Source: DAOTUB01 sp034437455
Lineage (GTDB): Bacteria; Chloroflexota; Anaerolineae; B4-G1
Assembly (NCBI GenBank): GCA_034437455.1
Contig: DAOTUB010000023.1
Location: forward strand, 1-16,733
DNA length: 16,733 nucleotides
Direction of reading: 5' to 3'
A model generated the notes under the pieces. That model was not told where the DNA came from. It did no database searches and worked only from the letters and a program-made list of their open reading frames with translations. This document shows, piece by piece, positions 1-7,219 of this stretch (the stretch's first letter is position 1; each line of letters begins with the position of its first letter). Made by a program: the position numbers and the translations under genes.

Positions 1-216
1 AAATGGTTCTGCGGTCAGGCTTGTCTCGACGGCAAAGACCCGGTCCTCTTCGTTGAGGACACCCCTTATCCGCCACCGGAATGCCCGCATGCCGATCTCG
101 ACTCTCAACCCTATGGCCAGATCATCAACATCGGCGAACGTTTCGAGAACGGATCCATGCGCTTGGTGCGAGACATCCCCGTGGGCACGCATGCCCGTCT
201 ACGGCGTTCCGTGTAG
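1..216 (+). CDS. 3' end of an unrecognised protein-coding gene (5' end outside window)
   Basis: Frame 1 is open from the window edge to TAG at 214-216 and gives 71 residues. The frame looks coding because most codons end in G or C and the composition is ordinary. It includes a CGQAC motif near the start, a proline-rich PYPPPECP stretch and an acidic, glycine-containing middle. I recognise no family. The end may be an artefact or a mutation: from about 190 the second frame becomes coding-like instead and runs to TAG at 308-310 with a plausible helical end (ADVWLNLTTLARLVREA). The true gene may therefore extend to 310 with a frameshift around 183-215. It converges on the minus-strand array. No function is proposed. 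Confidence 0.45.
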   Translation, partial: KWFCGQACLDGKDPVLFVEDTPYPPPECPHADLDSQPYGQIINIGERFENGSMRLVRDIPVGTHARLRRSV

Positions 217-365
217 CAGGGCCACCATTTTCCTGGCCGACGTTTGGCTCAACTTGACCACTCTCGCTCGGCTGGTGCGGGAAGCGACGGCCGCAACGGG
301 CAACATCTAGCGCTGTCCCTCGACGTATGTCGATCACTGAGCCTCGCCTATCCCTCTACGGGGGC

Positions 366-413
366 CTACTGCTTCGAAAACCCATTGACTGACCAGGCCA
401 TTTGACGTTTCAC
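366..413 (-). other. Vestigial start region after the last array gene
   Basis: The last codons of P1 carry a strong Shine-Dalgarno-like GGAGGAAAT. Its stop codon sits in GTGA, exactly the start/stop overlap used ancestrally between P2 and P1. Reading on from that GTG gives only 15 codons before TAG at 368-366. This looks like the front end of a lost downstream unit, or a chance leftover of the repeated unit boundary. It is probably not a functional gene. Confidence 0.25.
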
Positions 414-2971
414 CGGGTGATTTCCTCCGGCAACATCAAACGACCGCCGTCAGTAATGAAATCAGAGGGATCTTTGCTGATAGAGAGACGTTCCCCGGTG
501 TCCGGGCGGTAGACACCGATCCACAGCCGGTAGCTACCTGGGGGAACGTCTTCCAGCAAAAGAGCGATGCTATCGGATACCACCTCGTCGATCTCCCACC
601 AGGTCGTGGGGTAGGTCCAATTATGGGGCATCACATCCGCCTGTGCCACCGGCGCATCGCTCTCGGCATCGTTCAGATGCACAAAGAACTTGTAGGAAAC
701 ATCCATTCTACGGAGGGCCTGCCAGTGAAGCTCCACAACCGCCTGGTCGCTATTCTGGTGCAAATCATAACCGAGCAGTTGGAGAACGTTTCCGAAAGTC
801 GCTCCTACATTCTTTTCCATCTGCGGTATCTCAAAGACACGCTCCGCAATCAGCGCTCTTATTTGTCCTACCTCCACGGCCTTATCGTCCAAACCTGTCA
901 GCCCTACTATCATTTTGTACGTCCCGCCCTCCAGGAAGGGAGCAACCCGCAACGCGCCGCGTCCGTGTGCCACAGCGTTACTACCCCACTCTGTGGTAGG
1001 CCATCCCGGACAAGGTTCAAAATTCACTCCCTGAACTTCCTCCCCGTTCAGGCGTACCAGCGCCAGGTGCGCCATCCGTTCCTGCTCGGGGGCCTGACGT
1101 GTCCCCCACACCATCTTTACTTCCAACAGCCCGCCCTGGGTCGCCACATCCGTCGAGAGTGTGGCGCTGATCACGCCGATGCCGTCCCCGATCTCGCCTG
1201 ACGGTCTTGTGAATCGAAAGTCCCGCCCGTATTGCAAGGCGGTGGGGTAGACAACGATCTGATCGTCTTCGTAGGTCGACGCAACCGCCAACCAGTCCCG
1301 CCACTGCGTGATTTGCTTGGGCGTTGCCAGGTCTTTGTGGAGAATGACGTAGCGGATACCGGCTTTTGCTAATACATCTAGTTGGCGCGAAACGTCGTTC
1401 AATTCAGTGGGAATGCTGCCGCCATGATGGAGATCGTGGGTGAGCGGCAGACTGTCAATGAAGCGATACGCGCTCTCTGGCAGGCGGGAGACGTGTCCCT
1501 CGATCAGCGGCTTACCGTGGACGGTCGCATAGTACATGTAAAGTTTGGCCGGTGTGGTAGCGCCCATCGGCAACTCCAGCAGGCCAAAGTCTCCCGGCTC
1601 GTGGGCCAGTCGTTGGTAGAACGGTGAAATACGGGGTTGGACGGTGGGAAAGGGCCAGAGAAGGTACTCGAAGAGCACCAGGCCACTCAGCAGCGAGGCA
1701 AAGACCCAGGTTGAGCGACCGCCCCATCGTTGGCTCAGAAAGCCCAACAGTCCTTCGGATTGGAACAATCCGCTCGCGCCATAGGCCGCCAAAACAGCCA
1801 CCGGCAACCCCAGCAAGATGTTGAAACGGCGGGGTTCGCGCAGGATGCCGGCAAAGGGGGAAGATTGCACCAGGTGATAGGGCATAGGCAGGTGGTAGAC
1901 CTGTCCGGCGATACGCAGTTCACCGCCCAGGGCGAAGGTGAAAAGCAGTCCGGTCATCAGGAGCCAAAAGACGCCCTCGGATTGGAACAATCCGCCTCGG
2001 CAAGCCCGCAGCGCGCCGTAGAATGCCATGATCAGGACGGTGTAGCCGACAAAAGACTCCTGCCCCATCCGCGCCCACAGTTCCCTCAACCAGTGTTGGA
2101 ACAGGGGGTGTCCGCGCTCGGGCACAACATAGCCGACCAGGTCGGCGCCCTTCTCGGCCCGCTCAATGTAGGCCTCTTCGGTTTTGCTCCCTCCTCGCAC
2201 CTGATCCACTGCCAGGGGGGCGGCGAACGGGGCAATGATAAGCGCAGCCACCAGTCCGGCCAGCGCCAATGCTGCAAATGTGCGCTTTTCCCATCGCTGC
2301 CGCTCGAACAGTAGACTGTAACCGAGGTATAGAGCAGCCAGTATCACTGCCAGAGCGAGATGCAGCCAGCGGGCCAGACCGGTCAGGCCCAGAAAGACTC
2401 CGGTCAGCAGGCCATTGCGCGGTCTTTGTTCCTCCCGAACCGTGCGGATCAAATACAGAAGAAACAAGGGCACCCACCCCGTGCTGATCATGTTGGGGTG
2501 ATTGTAGTGCGCCAGCCGGAAGGGCCAGAAGGCAAAGATCAACCCAGCCAGGAAAGCAGCCCCCCGGTTCCCCGCAAGGGCAGAGGCCCCTACCGGACTG
2601 CGCCCCACCAGATAACGCGCCAGGGCGTACATGCCGATGCCGCCCAGCGCCAGATTTAGAATGAATATGAGATTATAGGCCGCAATAGGCCCGACGAGTG
2701 GAGATAAGGGGAGCCAGACCATCGTGTTGAGCCAGGCAAAGTTATGATATACCAAACTGACGCCTTCGGGGTAGAACATCCAGGTGGTGTAGAAGGGATT
2801 GCGACATTCCAGTAGACATTTGCGGATCCACCAGTCGTTCCAGGGAAAGATCCACAGGTCGCTGCCCGCGCCAATGTAATGGCTATCCAGGCGTACGATG
2901 GCTGGATAGGTCACGAACAGGGTCAGGATGACATAAATGACTGTGACGACCAGTCCCTCGCGCTTACTCAC
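410..2971 (-). CDS. P1: GT-C-like polytopic membrane protein with C-terminal beta-module pair
   Basis: This 853-residue protein is the last gene of the array. Its N-terminal two thirds are strongly hydrophobic, with about 11-12 predicted helices. The loop after the first helix carries the family pattern GxxDxWxxxWNxWW (Asp38), where GT-C glycosyltransferases such as PMT/GT39 keep a catalytic acidic residue. Other shared landmarks are FYPEGVSLVYHNFAW (66-80), HPN, RRFNILL and VSRQL...RYVILHKD. From about residue 581 (YGRDF) the protein is soluble and beta-rich with two related modules. Start is GTG at 2971, chosen because AGAGGAAA lies 5' of it; the start overlaps the P2 stop by 8 nt. Unlike its paralogues it carries three short palindromic insertions at residues about 126-137, 328-333 and 402-407. 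The glycosyltransferase role is inferred from fold-level features; the substrate is unknown. Confidence 0.75.
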   Translation of the reverse strand: MSKREGLVVTVIYVILTLFVTYPAIVRLDSHYIGAGSDLWIFPWNDWWIRKCLLECRNPFYTTWMFYPEGVSLVYHNFAWLNTMVWLPLSPLVGPIAAYNLIFILNLALGGIGMYALARYLVGRSPVGASALAGNRGAAFLAGLIFAFWPFRLAHYNHPNMISTGWVPLFLLYLIRTVREEQRPRNGLLTGVFLGLTGLARWLHLALAVILAALYLGYSLLFERQRWEKRTFAALALAGLVAALIIAPFAAPLAVDQVRGGSKTEEAYIERAEKGADLVGYVVPERGHPLFQHWLRELWARMGQESFVGYTVLIMAFYGALRACRGGLFQSEGVFWLLMTGLLFTFALGGELRIAGQVYHLPMPYHLVQSSPFAGILREPRRFNILLGLPVAVLAAYGASGLFQSEGLLGFLSQRWGGRSTWVFASLLSGLVLFEYLLWPFPTVQPRISPFYQRLAHEPGDFGLLELPMGATTPAKLYMYYATVHGKPLIEGHVSRLPESAYRFIDSLPLTHDLHHGGSIPTELNDVSRQLDVLAKAGIRYVILHKDLATPKQITQWRDWLAVASTYEDDQIVVYPTALQYGRDFRFTRPSGEIGDGIGVISATLSTDVATQGGLLEVKMVWGTRQAPEQERMAHLALVRLNGEEVQGVNFEPCPGWPTTEWGSNAVAHGRGALRVAPFLEGGTYKMIVGLTGLDDKAVEVGQIRALIAERVFEIPQMEKNVGATFGNVLQLLGYDLHQNSDQAVVELHWQALRRMDVSYKFFVHLNDAESDAPVAQADVMPHNWTYPTTWWEIDEVVSDSIALLLEDVPPGSYRLWIGVYRPDTGERLSISKDPSDFITDGGRLMLPEEITR
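1755..1773. repeat. Palindromic in-frame micro-insertion in P1, copy 1
   Basis: TCGGATTGGAACAATCCGC contains the inverted repeat CGGATT/AATCCG around GGAAC. It is identical over 19 nt to 1977-1995 and lies 222 nt away, in the same reading frame. On the coding strand both copies read LFQSEG. In P1 the stretch from PVAVL to PFPT is 54 residues, against 48 in P5, so P1 is 6 codons (18 nt) longer here; P2, P3 and P4 vary more in this stretch. Confidence 0.8.
1977..1995. repeat. Palindromic in-frame micro-insertion in P1, copy 2
   Basis: This is the same 19-mer as at 1755-1773, again encoding LFQSEG. From the conserved (V/T)L to W(L/A)L the four paralogues P2-P5 all have 21 residues; P1 has 27. 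The six extra codons equal 18 nt and coincide with the palindrome, so this is an insertion in P1 rather than loss from the other copies. Confidence 0.85.
2564..2596. repeat. 33-nt in-frame insertion in P1 bounded by inverted CCGGT/ACCGG
   Basis: Between (M/T)(Y/F) and the AGL/GGL motif, P2 to P5 each have exactly 20 residues; P1 has 31. The extra 11 codons correspond to 33 nt. A 33-nt segment here starts CCGGT and ends ACCGG, a 5-bp inverted repeat, with a GGGC...GCCC core. It encodes a low-complexity Gly/Ala/Ser stretch. The exact edges are inferred by paralogue comparison. Confidence 0.65.
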
Positions 2972-4730
2972 CGGATGATTTCCTCTGGCAGCACAGGCTG
3001 TCCCTCGGCTTGCTGTTTGTCCGTGATGTCTGCAAGAGACAGTCGCTCACCCTCTCATCCGCTGTGGTATAAGCCATCAATAGGCTATCCTCATAGGCGG
3101 GAGGGACGGTCAAATAGGCGCGCCAGCGCGCGATTTGATCGGGCGTCATGCGCATCTTGTGTAGAACGATGTAGCGGATGTTGTGATCAGCCAGATAGCC
3201 CATCTGTTCGGCCGGCGGCGTCTGAATGGGATCGGGCGGCTCTCCTCGGTACATCTGAGCGAGCAAGGGATTGCCGGTGATAAACTCGTAGGCGTTGTGC
3301 GGCGTGCGGGAAACCGCGCCCTCGACCAGGCGCTTCCCATGCAACGTCTGATAGTACATGGATTCCTTGGCCCGAGAGCGTCCCATGGGCATGGCTGCGA
3401 CGGCAAAATTCCCTTGTTCTGCTGCCAGTTGATGGTAGAAGGGGGAGACGTGAAGCGGCGTCGTCGGCCACGGTCGCACGAGCGACTCAAACAGGACTAT
3501 CGCGGTCAGCAGAGTAGCCAAGACGGCGAGCCTGGTCCTCGCTATGCGTTCCTGAACCGCCAACCAGCCCAGCCCGGCCAGGGCTGCCGTTGAGAAAGAG
3601 AGCATGAGGGTGAAGCGATAGGGGTGCCGCAGCAATCCGACAACTGGCTCGGCCCAAGGCATCCGCACGTTGTCGTAGACGGTGCCAGCAATGCTCAGGT
3701 AGGTATTGAGAGAAAGAGCGGCAAATAGAATCCCTGATAGAAGCCAAAAGCGGGCCTTCCGTCGCCGAAAAATGACGCCACAGATGGCCAGCGCCAGCGT
3801 AGCATAGCCCAGGTAGGCCGTGGGGCGCTTGAGACTGCCGCTGGTGTAACCCAACCGATCGTAGAGCGGCTTCAGAAACCGGTTCCAGACAGGGTGTCCC
3901 ATGGATGGAACGAAAAAAGCGATCAGATCGTTTCCTTTTCCTCCCTTCTTCAATGTGACGGCCATGAACGGATCGCTGGTCGTCAATTGTTCGCGCACGA
4001 GGGGATAGAGGAATGGGGCCAGGACGAGGACTGTGACGACGACGAAGCAGATCAGAGCCGCGACCCAACGATGTTCCAGATTTTCGCGCTCGAATAGGAG
4101 GCTATAAGCCAAATAAAACCCAGCCCAGAGGGCGGCGAAAACCATCAAATGCCAACTGGTCAGTGCGTTGAGGATAAAGAAAATTGCCGCCAATAGTGCG
4201 TTGCGCCGTTTGCCTGCTCGTAGCAGTTGGATAAAGTAAAGAGCAAACAGGGGCAACCACTGGGCCGAGAGGATAACCGGATGGTCTCCCTCGGCCAGGT
4301 GATAGGGAGCGAAGGCAAAGACCAGGCCGGCGAAAAAGGCAGCCGCAGTCGAACCGGTCAGGTATCTGGCCAGGCAATACATCCCCCAGCCGCTCAGGGT
4401 GTAGCCAAGCATCACCGTGAGGTTATGGGCGGCAGGATCACCCAGTGGACGAAGCAGAAACCAGAGAAATGTGTTCACGTGACTGAAACTGTGAAAAACC
4501 AGGCTGACCTGTCGAGGATAGAAAATATAATCGGTGTGGTAGAAATCTAACCCCTCGCCGAGTGCTTTCAATGTCCACCAGTTGGCCCAAGGATTGATGT
4601 ACGCGTCGGAACTGCCTCCAGCCAGGCAGGATGAGAGTCGGGCGGCCAGCGGCCAGGTCATCACAATCGTTAGCGTGGCGTAGAGGAGCAACAGACCGAG
4701 AGAGCGCAGATGATCTTTCCAATCTTTCAT
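2964..4730 (-). CDS. P2: GT-C-like membrane protein, C-terminal domain deleted
   Basis: This 588-residue paralogue keeps the complete membrane part: Asp42 in the first loop (SSDAYINPWANWW), FYPRQVSLVFHSFS, RFTLMLS, and the soluble segment up to YEDSLLMAYTT at 546-556. The other members continue there into a 268-275 residue C-terminal region. P2 jumps straight to the last part of that region and reads it in the wrong frame, giving 28 unrelated residues before TAA. About 240 codons are missing compared with P3. Start is ATG at 4730, with AAGGAG 8 nt upstream (4739-4744), overlapping the P3 stop as ATGA. The membrane domain may still work, or the gene may be decaying. Not a sequencing slip alone: one base could restore the tail frame but not the missing domain. 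Confidence 0.72.
   Translation of the reverse strand: MKDWKDHLRSLGLLLLYATLTIVMTWPLAARLSSCLAGGSSDAYINPWANWWTLKALGEGLDFYHTDYIFYPRQVSLVFHSFSHVNTFLWFLLRPLGDPAAHNLTVMLGYTLSGWGMYCLARYLTGSTAAAFFAGLVFAFAPYHLAEGDHPVILSAQWLPLFALYFIQLLRAGKRRNALLAAIFFILNALTSWHLMVFAALWAGFYLAYSLLFERENLEHRWVAALICFVVVTVLVLAPFLYPLVREQLTTSDPFMAVTLKKGGKGNDLIAFFVPSMGHPVWNRFLKPLYDRLGYTSGSLKRPTAYLGYATLALAICGVIFRRRKARFWLLSGILFAALSLNTYLSIAGTVYDNVRMPWAEPVVGLLRHPYRFTLMLSFSTAALAGLGWLAVQERIARTRLAVLATLLTAIVLFESLVRPWPTTPLHVSPFYHQLAAEQGNFAVAAMPMGRSRAKESMYYQTLHGKRLVEGAVSRTPHNAYEFITGNPLLAQMYRGEPPDPIQTPPAEQMGYLADHNIRYIVLHKMRMTPDQIARWRAYLTVPPAYEDSLLMAYTTADERVSDCLLQTSRTNSKPRDSLCCQRKSSGE
2968..3051 (-). pseudogene. Out-of-frame relic of the P2 C-terminal tail
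   Basis: In the frame shifted relative to P2, these 28 codons read GERLSLADITDK, then ..., LPEEIIR and TGA. This matches the ends of P1 (GERLSI ... LPEEITR) and P3 (GERLSL ... LDKEIAR). Its TGA overlaps the P1 start as GTGA, the 4-nt overlap seen at other junctions. One extra G in the GGG run (plus-strand CCC at 3050-3052) would rejoin it to P2. The relic is still useful because it contains the P1 ribosome binding site. Confidence 0.85.
2979..2986 (-). promoter_or_regulatory. Ribosome binding site of P1
   Basis: On the minus strand AGAGGAAA lies with its GGA 9 nt before the GTG at 2971. It is encoded by the PEE codons of the P2 tail relic and decides the GTG start of P1. Confidence 0.6.
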
Positions 4731-7219
4731 CTGGCGATCTCCTTATCCAGGATTAACCGATTGTCGGGCGCCGATGCGCCAGCGAGGAGCAATGACAATC
4801 GCTCTCCCCTCTCGGGGCGATAGACGCCTATTGCCAGACGATAGATCCCCGGCGGTACGTCCGCCAGCGACAGCGGGATTGGATCGGAGATCACCTCGTC
4901 TTCCTGCCACCACGTCGTCGGATAGGTCCAGCGACGGGGAACGGCGTCATCCTGGGCGACGATGACGTTCGTGGTTGGATCGAAGAGGTGCACAAAGACC
5001 TTGTAACTTGTGTCCATGCGACGGAGAGCCTGCCAGTGCAGAGTCAACGTCAAGGTGTCGCCGTGCCGGGCAAGATCGTAGCCCAGCAGGCGGAGCGCAT
5101 CACCGAAGCAGACATCCAAAGGGTGTGTTATCTGTTCTGGCGGCTCAAAGGTTCGCGGCAGAGGCACGATAGTGAGACGGCCCAGGGCGGTCGGTTGACC
5201 AACGCCAACCAACTCGATGGTCAGTGTGTACTGGCCTGACGGCAGGTGCGAGCCTATCTGGAGCAGATAACGGCCACTGGCGACGGCCCCGGCCGGCCAG
5301 TCGCTGGTCGGCCAGTCGCCGCAGGGTGGGACTTGGAGCGACTGCTGGACTATTCCGACCTCGTCCACCAAAGACAACTGAGCCGTCAGATCGCGGGTCG
5401 GCGCCGCGCGGCTGCCCCAGCGCAGTTCCAACTCCAGCATCTCGCTCTGGCTGAGTGAGGTAGGAATCGGCCCGGCCCGGATGATGCCCACGTCGGCGTC
5501 CAGATCCAGGGCAAAGTCAAAATCGCGTCCGTAGCGTGGGCGGGTGTGGTAGACGGCGATGCGGTCATCCTGATAGAATGGCTCAATCGTCAGCCAATCT
5601 TGCCAGTCCGCCCAGCGCTCTGGGGTAGGGTAGCCACTGTGTGTCTGGAGTTGCGGGTCGCGGTGCAGAATCAGGTAACGAACGTCGTGATCGGCCAGGT
5701 GGGCCAGATGGCGCGAGATGGCCGTCAGTTCTGGATCCATTTCGTTCGTCAGCCGCAGGTGCTCCGTGAAAGGATCGCTGTTGATGAAATCGTTGACCGT
5801 CCGCTCTGGCCGCGCCATTTTTCCTTCGACTAGGGGTTTGCCGTGAATGGTCTGAAGATACATGTAGAACTTGGCCGCGCCGCTGAAACCCATCGGTAGA
5901 TCGTAGAGACCAAACCGGCCCGGTGTGGCGGCCAGTTGATCGTAGAAGGGAGAATAGGCCAACGTCAGAGTGGGTAATGGCACGCTCAGGTACTCGAACA
6001 GGATGAGGCCAGCGGCCGCCAGGGGCGCCAGGTGAGCGCGCCGCTTCGACAAGTGGAAAACCCCATGGGCAGTCAGAACAGCTACGGGGATGGACAGCAG
6101 GATGTTGAAGCGATGGGGATTGCGCAGGACGCGCACGGGGGGACTCCAGCCCAAAAGTTGGTATGGCAGCGGCAGATCGGTATAGACCTGCCCTCTCAGT
6201 CGCAGGTAGGGCCCCAGGGCCATGACAAAACTGAAAGCAGCGATCAGCAGCCACAGACGAGCGCGTCGTCCAGCCCGGATAGCACCATAGCCAGCCAGCG
6301 CCAGGACAGCATAGCCGATGAAGGCCACATCTGTCCGCAGGTCGCGCGAGCCGCCTAGCTCTCGCAGTGGGTGACGGATGTTCGGCGTCACGTAAGTAAG
6401 CGGGTCTGTCTGCCGAAGAGCCTGCTCGTCGATGAAGAGATCGTCGGGATAGTCTCCAACGATCTGTTCCCGCACCAGCGGAAAGATGGGGTAGGCCAGG
6501 GTCAGACCGGCCAACACACCGACTGCTGCCAGCCGCCCGACTGTACGCCGGTTCCAGTGCTCGCGCTCGGCACAGAGGCTATAGAGGATGTAAAGGGCGC
6601 CCAGGAAAACCGCCAAGATGAGGAGTTGCCAACGGGCGAGGGCGGTGAGGACGAGGAACAAAGCACAGAGCAGAACGTGGCGACGGCGTCCCTCGCGCAC
6701 CGCCCGCATCAAGTACAGCAGAAACCAGACGACCCACTGGCTGCTGATCAGGTTGGGGTGGTTGAGATGGGAGAGGCGGTAAGGCCAAAAGGCGTGGACG
6801 AGGCCGGCGACGAAAGCGGGGGACCGTCGCCCCAGCAAATACTTGACCAGGTCGTACATCGCGTATCCGCATAGGGCTACATTGAGGAGGGAAATTATAT
6901 TGTAGGCTCCTATCGCTCCCCCCAGCGACCTCAGAGCCAGTGATGCGATGATGTTAAGCCAGGCGAAATTGTGATAGACCAAGCTGGCTCCAAGAGGATG
7001 GAACAGCATGTCGGTGTAGTAAGGGGTCTTGGCTTCCGTCAGGGCCTTGCCAACCCACCAGGTATTCCAATAGTGCACCCAGGGGTCGCCGCCCTGCCCG
7101 ACCAGACGGGTGGTCAGATGGACGACGACTGGATAGGTCATCAGTAAGGTCAGCAGGACGTAGCAAAAAAACACGAGTAGGTCGGATGCAGCAGCGCGTG
7201 AGCGAGAAGACTGATCCAT
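4727..7219 (-). CDS. P3: GT-C-like polytopic membrane protein with C-terminal beta-module pair
   Basis: This 830-residue intact member has Asp45 in the first extracytoplasmic loop (GGDPWVHYWNTWW), FHPLGASLVYHNFAW, HPNLIS, and RFNILLSIPVAVL. A soluble segment contains PMG...HGKPLVEG and RHLAHLADHDVRYLILHRD. The C-terminal region starts at YGRDF (563). Its two modules have Trp-to-Trp spacing of 35 residues in both (RWG/DWPT and HWQAL/RWTYPTTWW). In the membrane part it is closest by eye to P1, in the C-terminal part to P5. ATG start at 7219 shares one base with the P4 stop (TGATG). It ends LDKEIAR, and those codons provide AAGGAG for P2. Predicted integral membrane glycosyltransferase; donor and acceptor unknown. 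Confidence 0.78.
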   Translation of the reverse strand: MDQSSRSRAAASDLLVFFCYVLLTLLMTYPVVVHLTTRLVGQGGDPWVHYWNTWWVGKALTEAKTPYYTDMLFHPLGASLVYHNFAWLNIIASLALRSLGGAIGAYNIISLLNVALCGYAMYDLVKYLLGRRSPAFVAGLVHAFWPYRLSHLNHPNLISSQWVVWFLLYLMRAVREGRRRHVLLCALFLVLTALARWQLLILAVFLGALYILYSLCAEREHWNRRTVGRLAAVGVLAGLTLAYPIFPLVREQIVGDYPDDLFIDEQALRQTDPLTYVTPNIRHPLRELGGSRDLRTDVAFIGYAVLALAGYGAIRAGRRARLWLLIAAFSFVMALGPYLRLRGQVYTDLPLPYQLLGWSPPVRVLRNPHRFNILLSIPVAVLTAHGVFHLSKRRAHLAPLAAAGLILFEYLSVPLPTLTLAYSPFYDQLAATPGRFGLYDLPMGFSGAAKFYMYLQTIHGKPLVEGKMARPERTVNDFINSDPFTEHLRLTNEMDPELTAISRHLAHLADHDVRYLILHRDPQLQTHSGYPTPERWADWQDWLTIEPFYQDDRIAVYHTRPRYGRDFDFALDLDADVGIIRAGPIPTSLSQSEMLELELRWGSRAAPTRDLTAQLSLVDEVGIVQQSLQVPPCGDWPTSDWPAGAVASGRYLLQIGSHLPSGQYTLTIELVGVGQPTALGRLTIVPLPRTFEPPEQITHPLDVCFGDALRLLGYDLARHGDTLTLTLHWQALRRMDTSYKVFVHLFDPTTNVIVAQDDAVPRRWTYPTTWWQEDEVISDPIPLSLADVPPGIYRLAIGVYRPERGERLSLLLAGASAPDNRLILDKEIAR
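4739..4744 (-). promoter_or_regulatory. Ribosome binding site of P2
   Basis: AAGGAG on the minus strand, 8 nt before ATG at 4730, lies inside the final codons of P3 (DKEIAR). It supports translational coupling through the ATGA overlap. Confidence 0.65.

Noticed and set aside
340..409. Terminator after P1
   Set aside because: Only short C-rich/G-rich pairing (CCC/GGG) with no T-run on the minus strand.
623..1201. Long plus-strand open frame opposite P1
   Set aside because: Antisense shadow of the conserved C-terminal modules; similar shadows appear opposite every paralogue.
3487..4068. Alternative minus-strand frame inside P2
   Set aside because: Rich in Arg/Pro/Ser, no helices; a shadow of the real membrane-protein frame.
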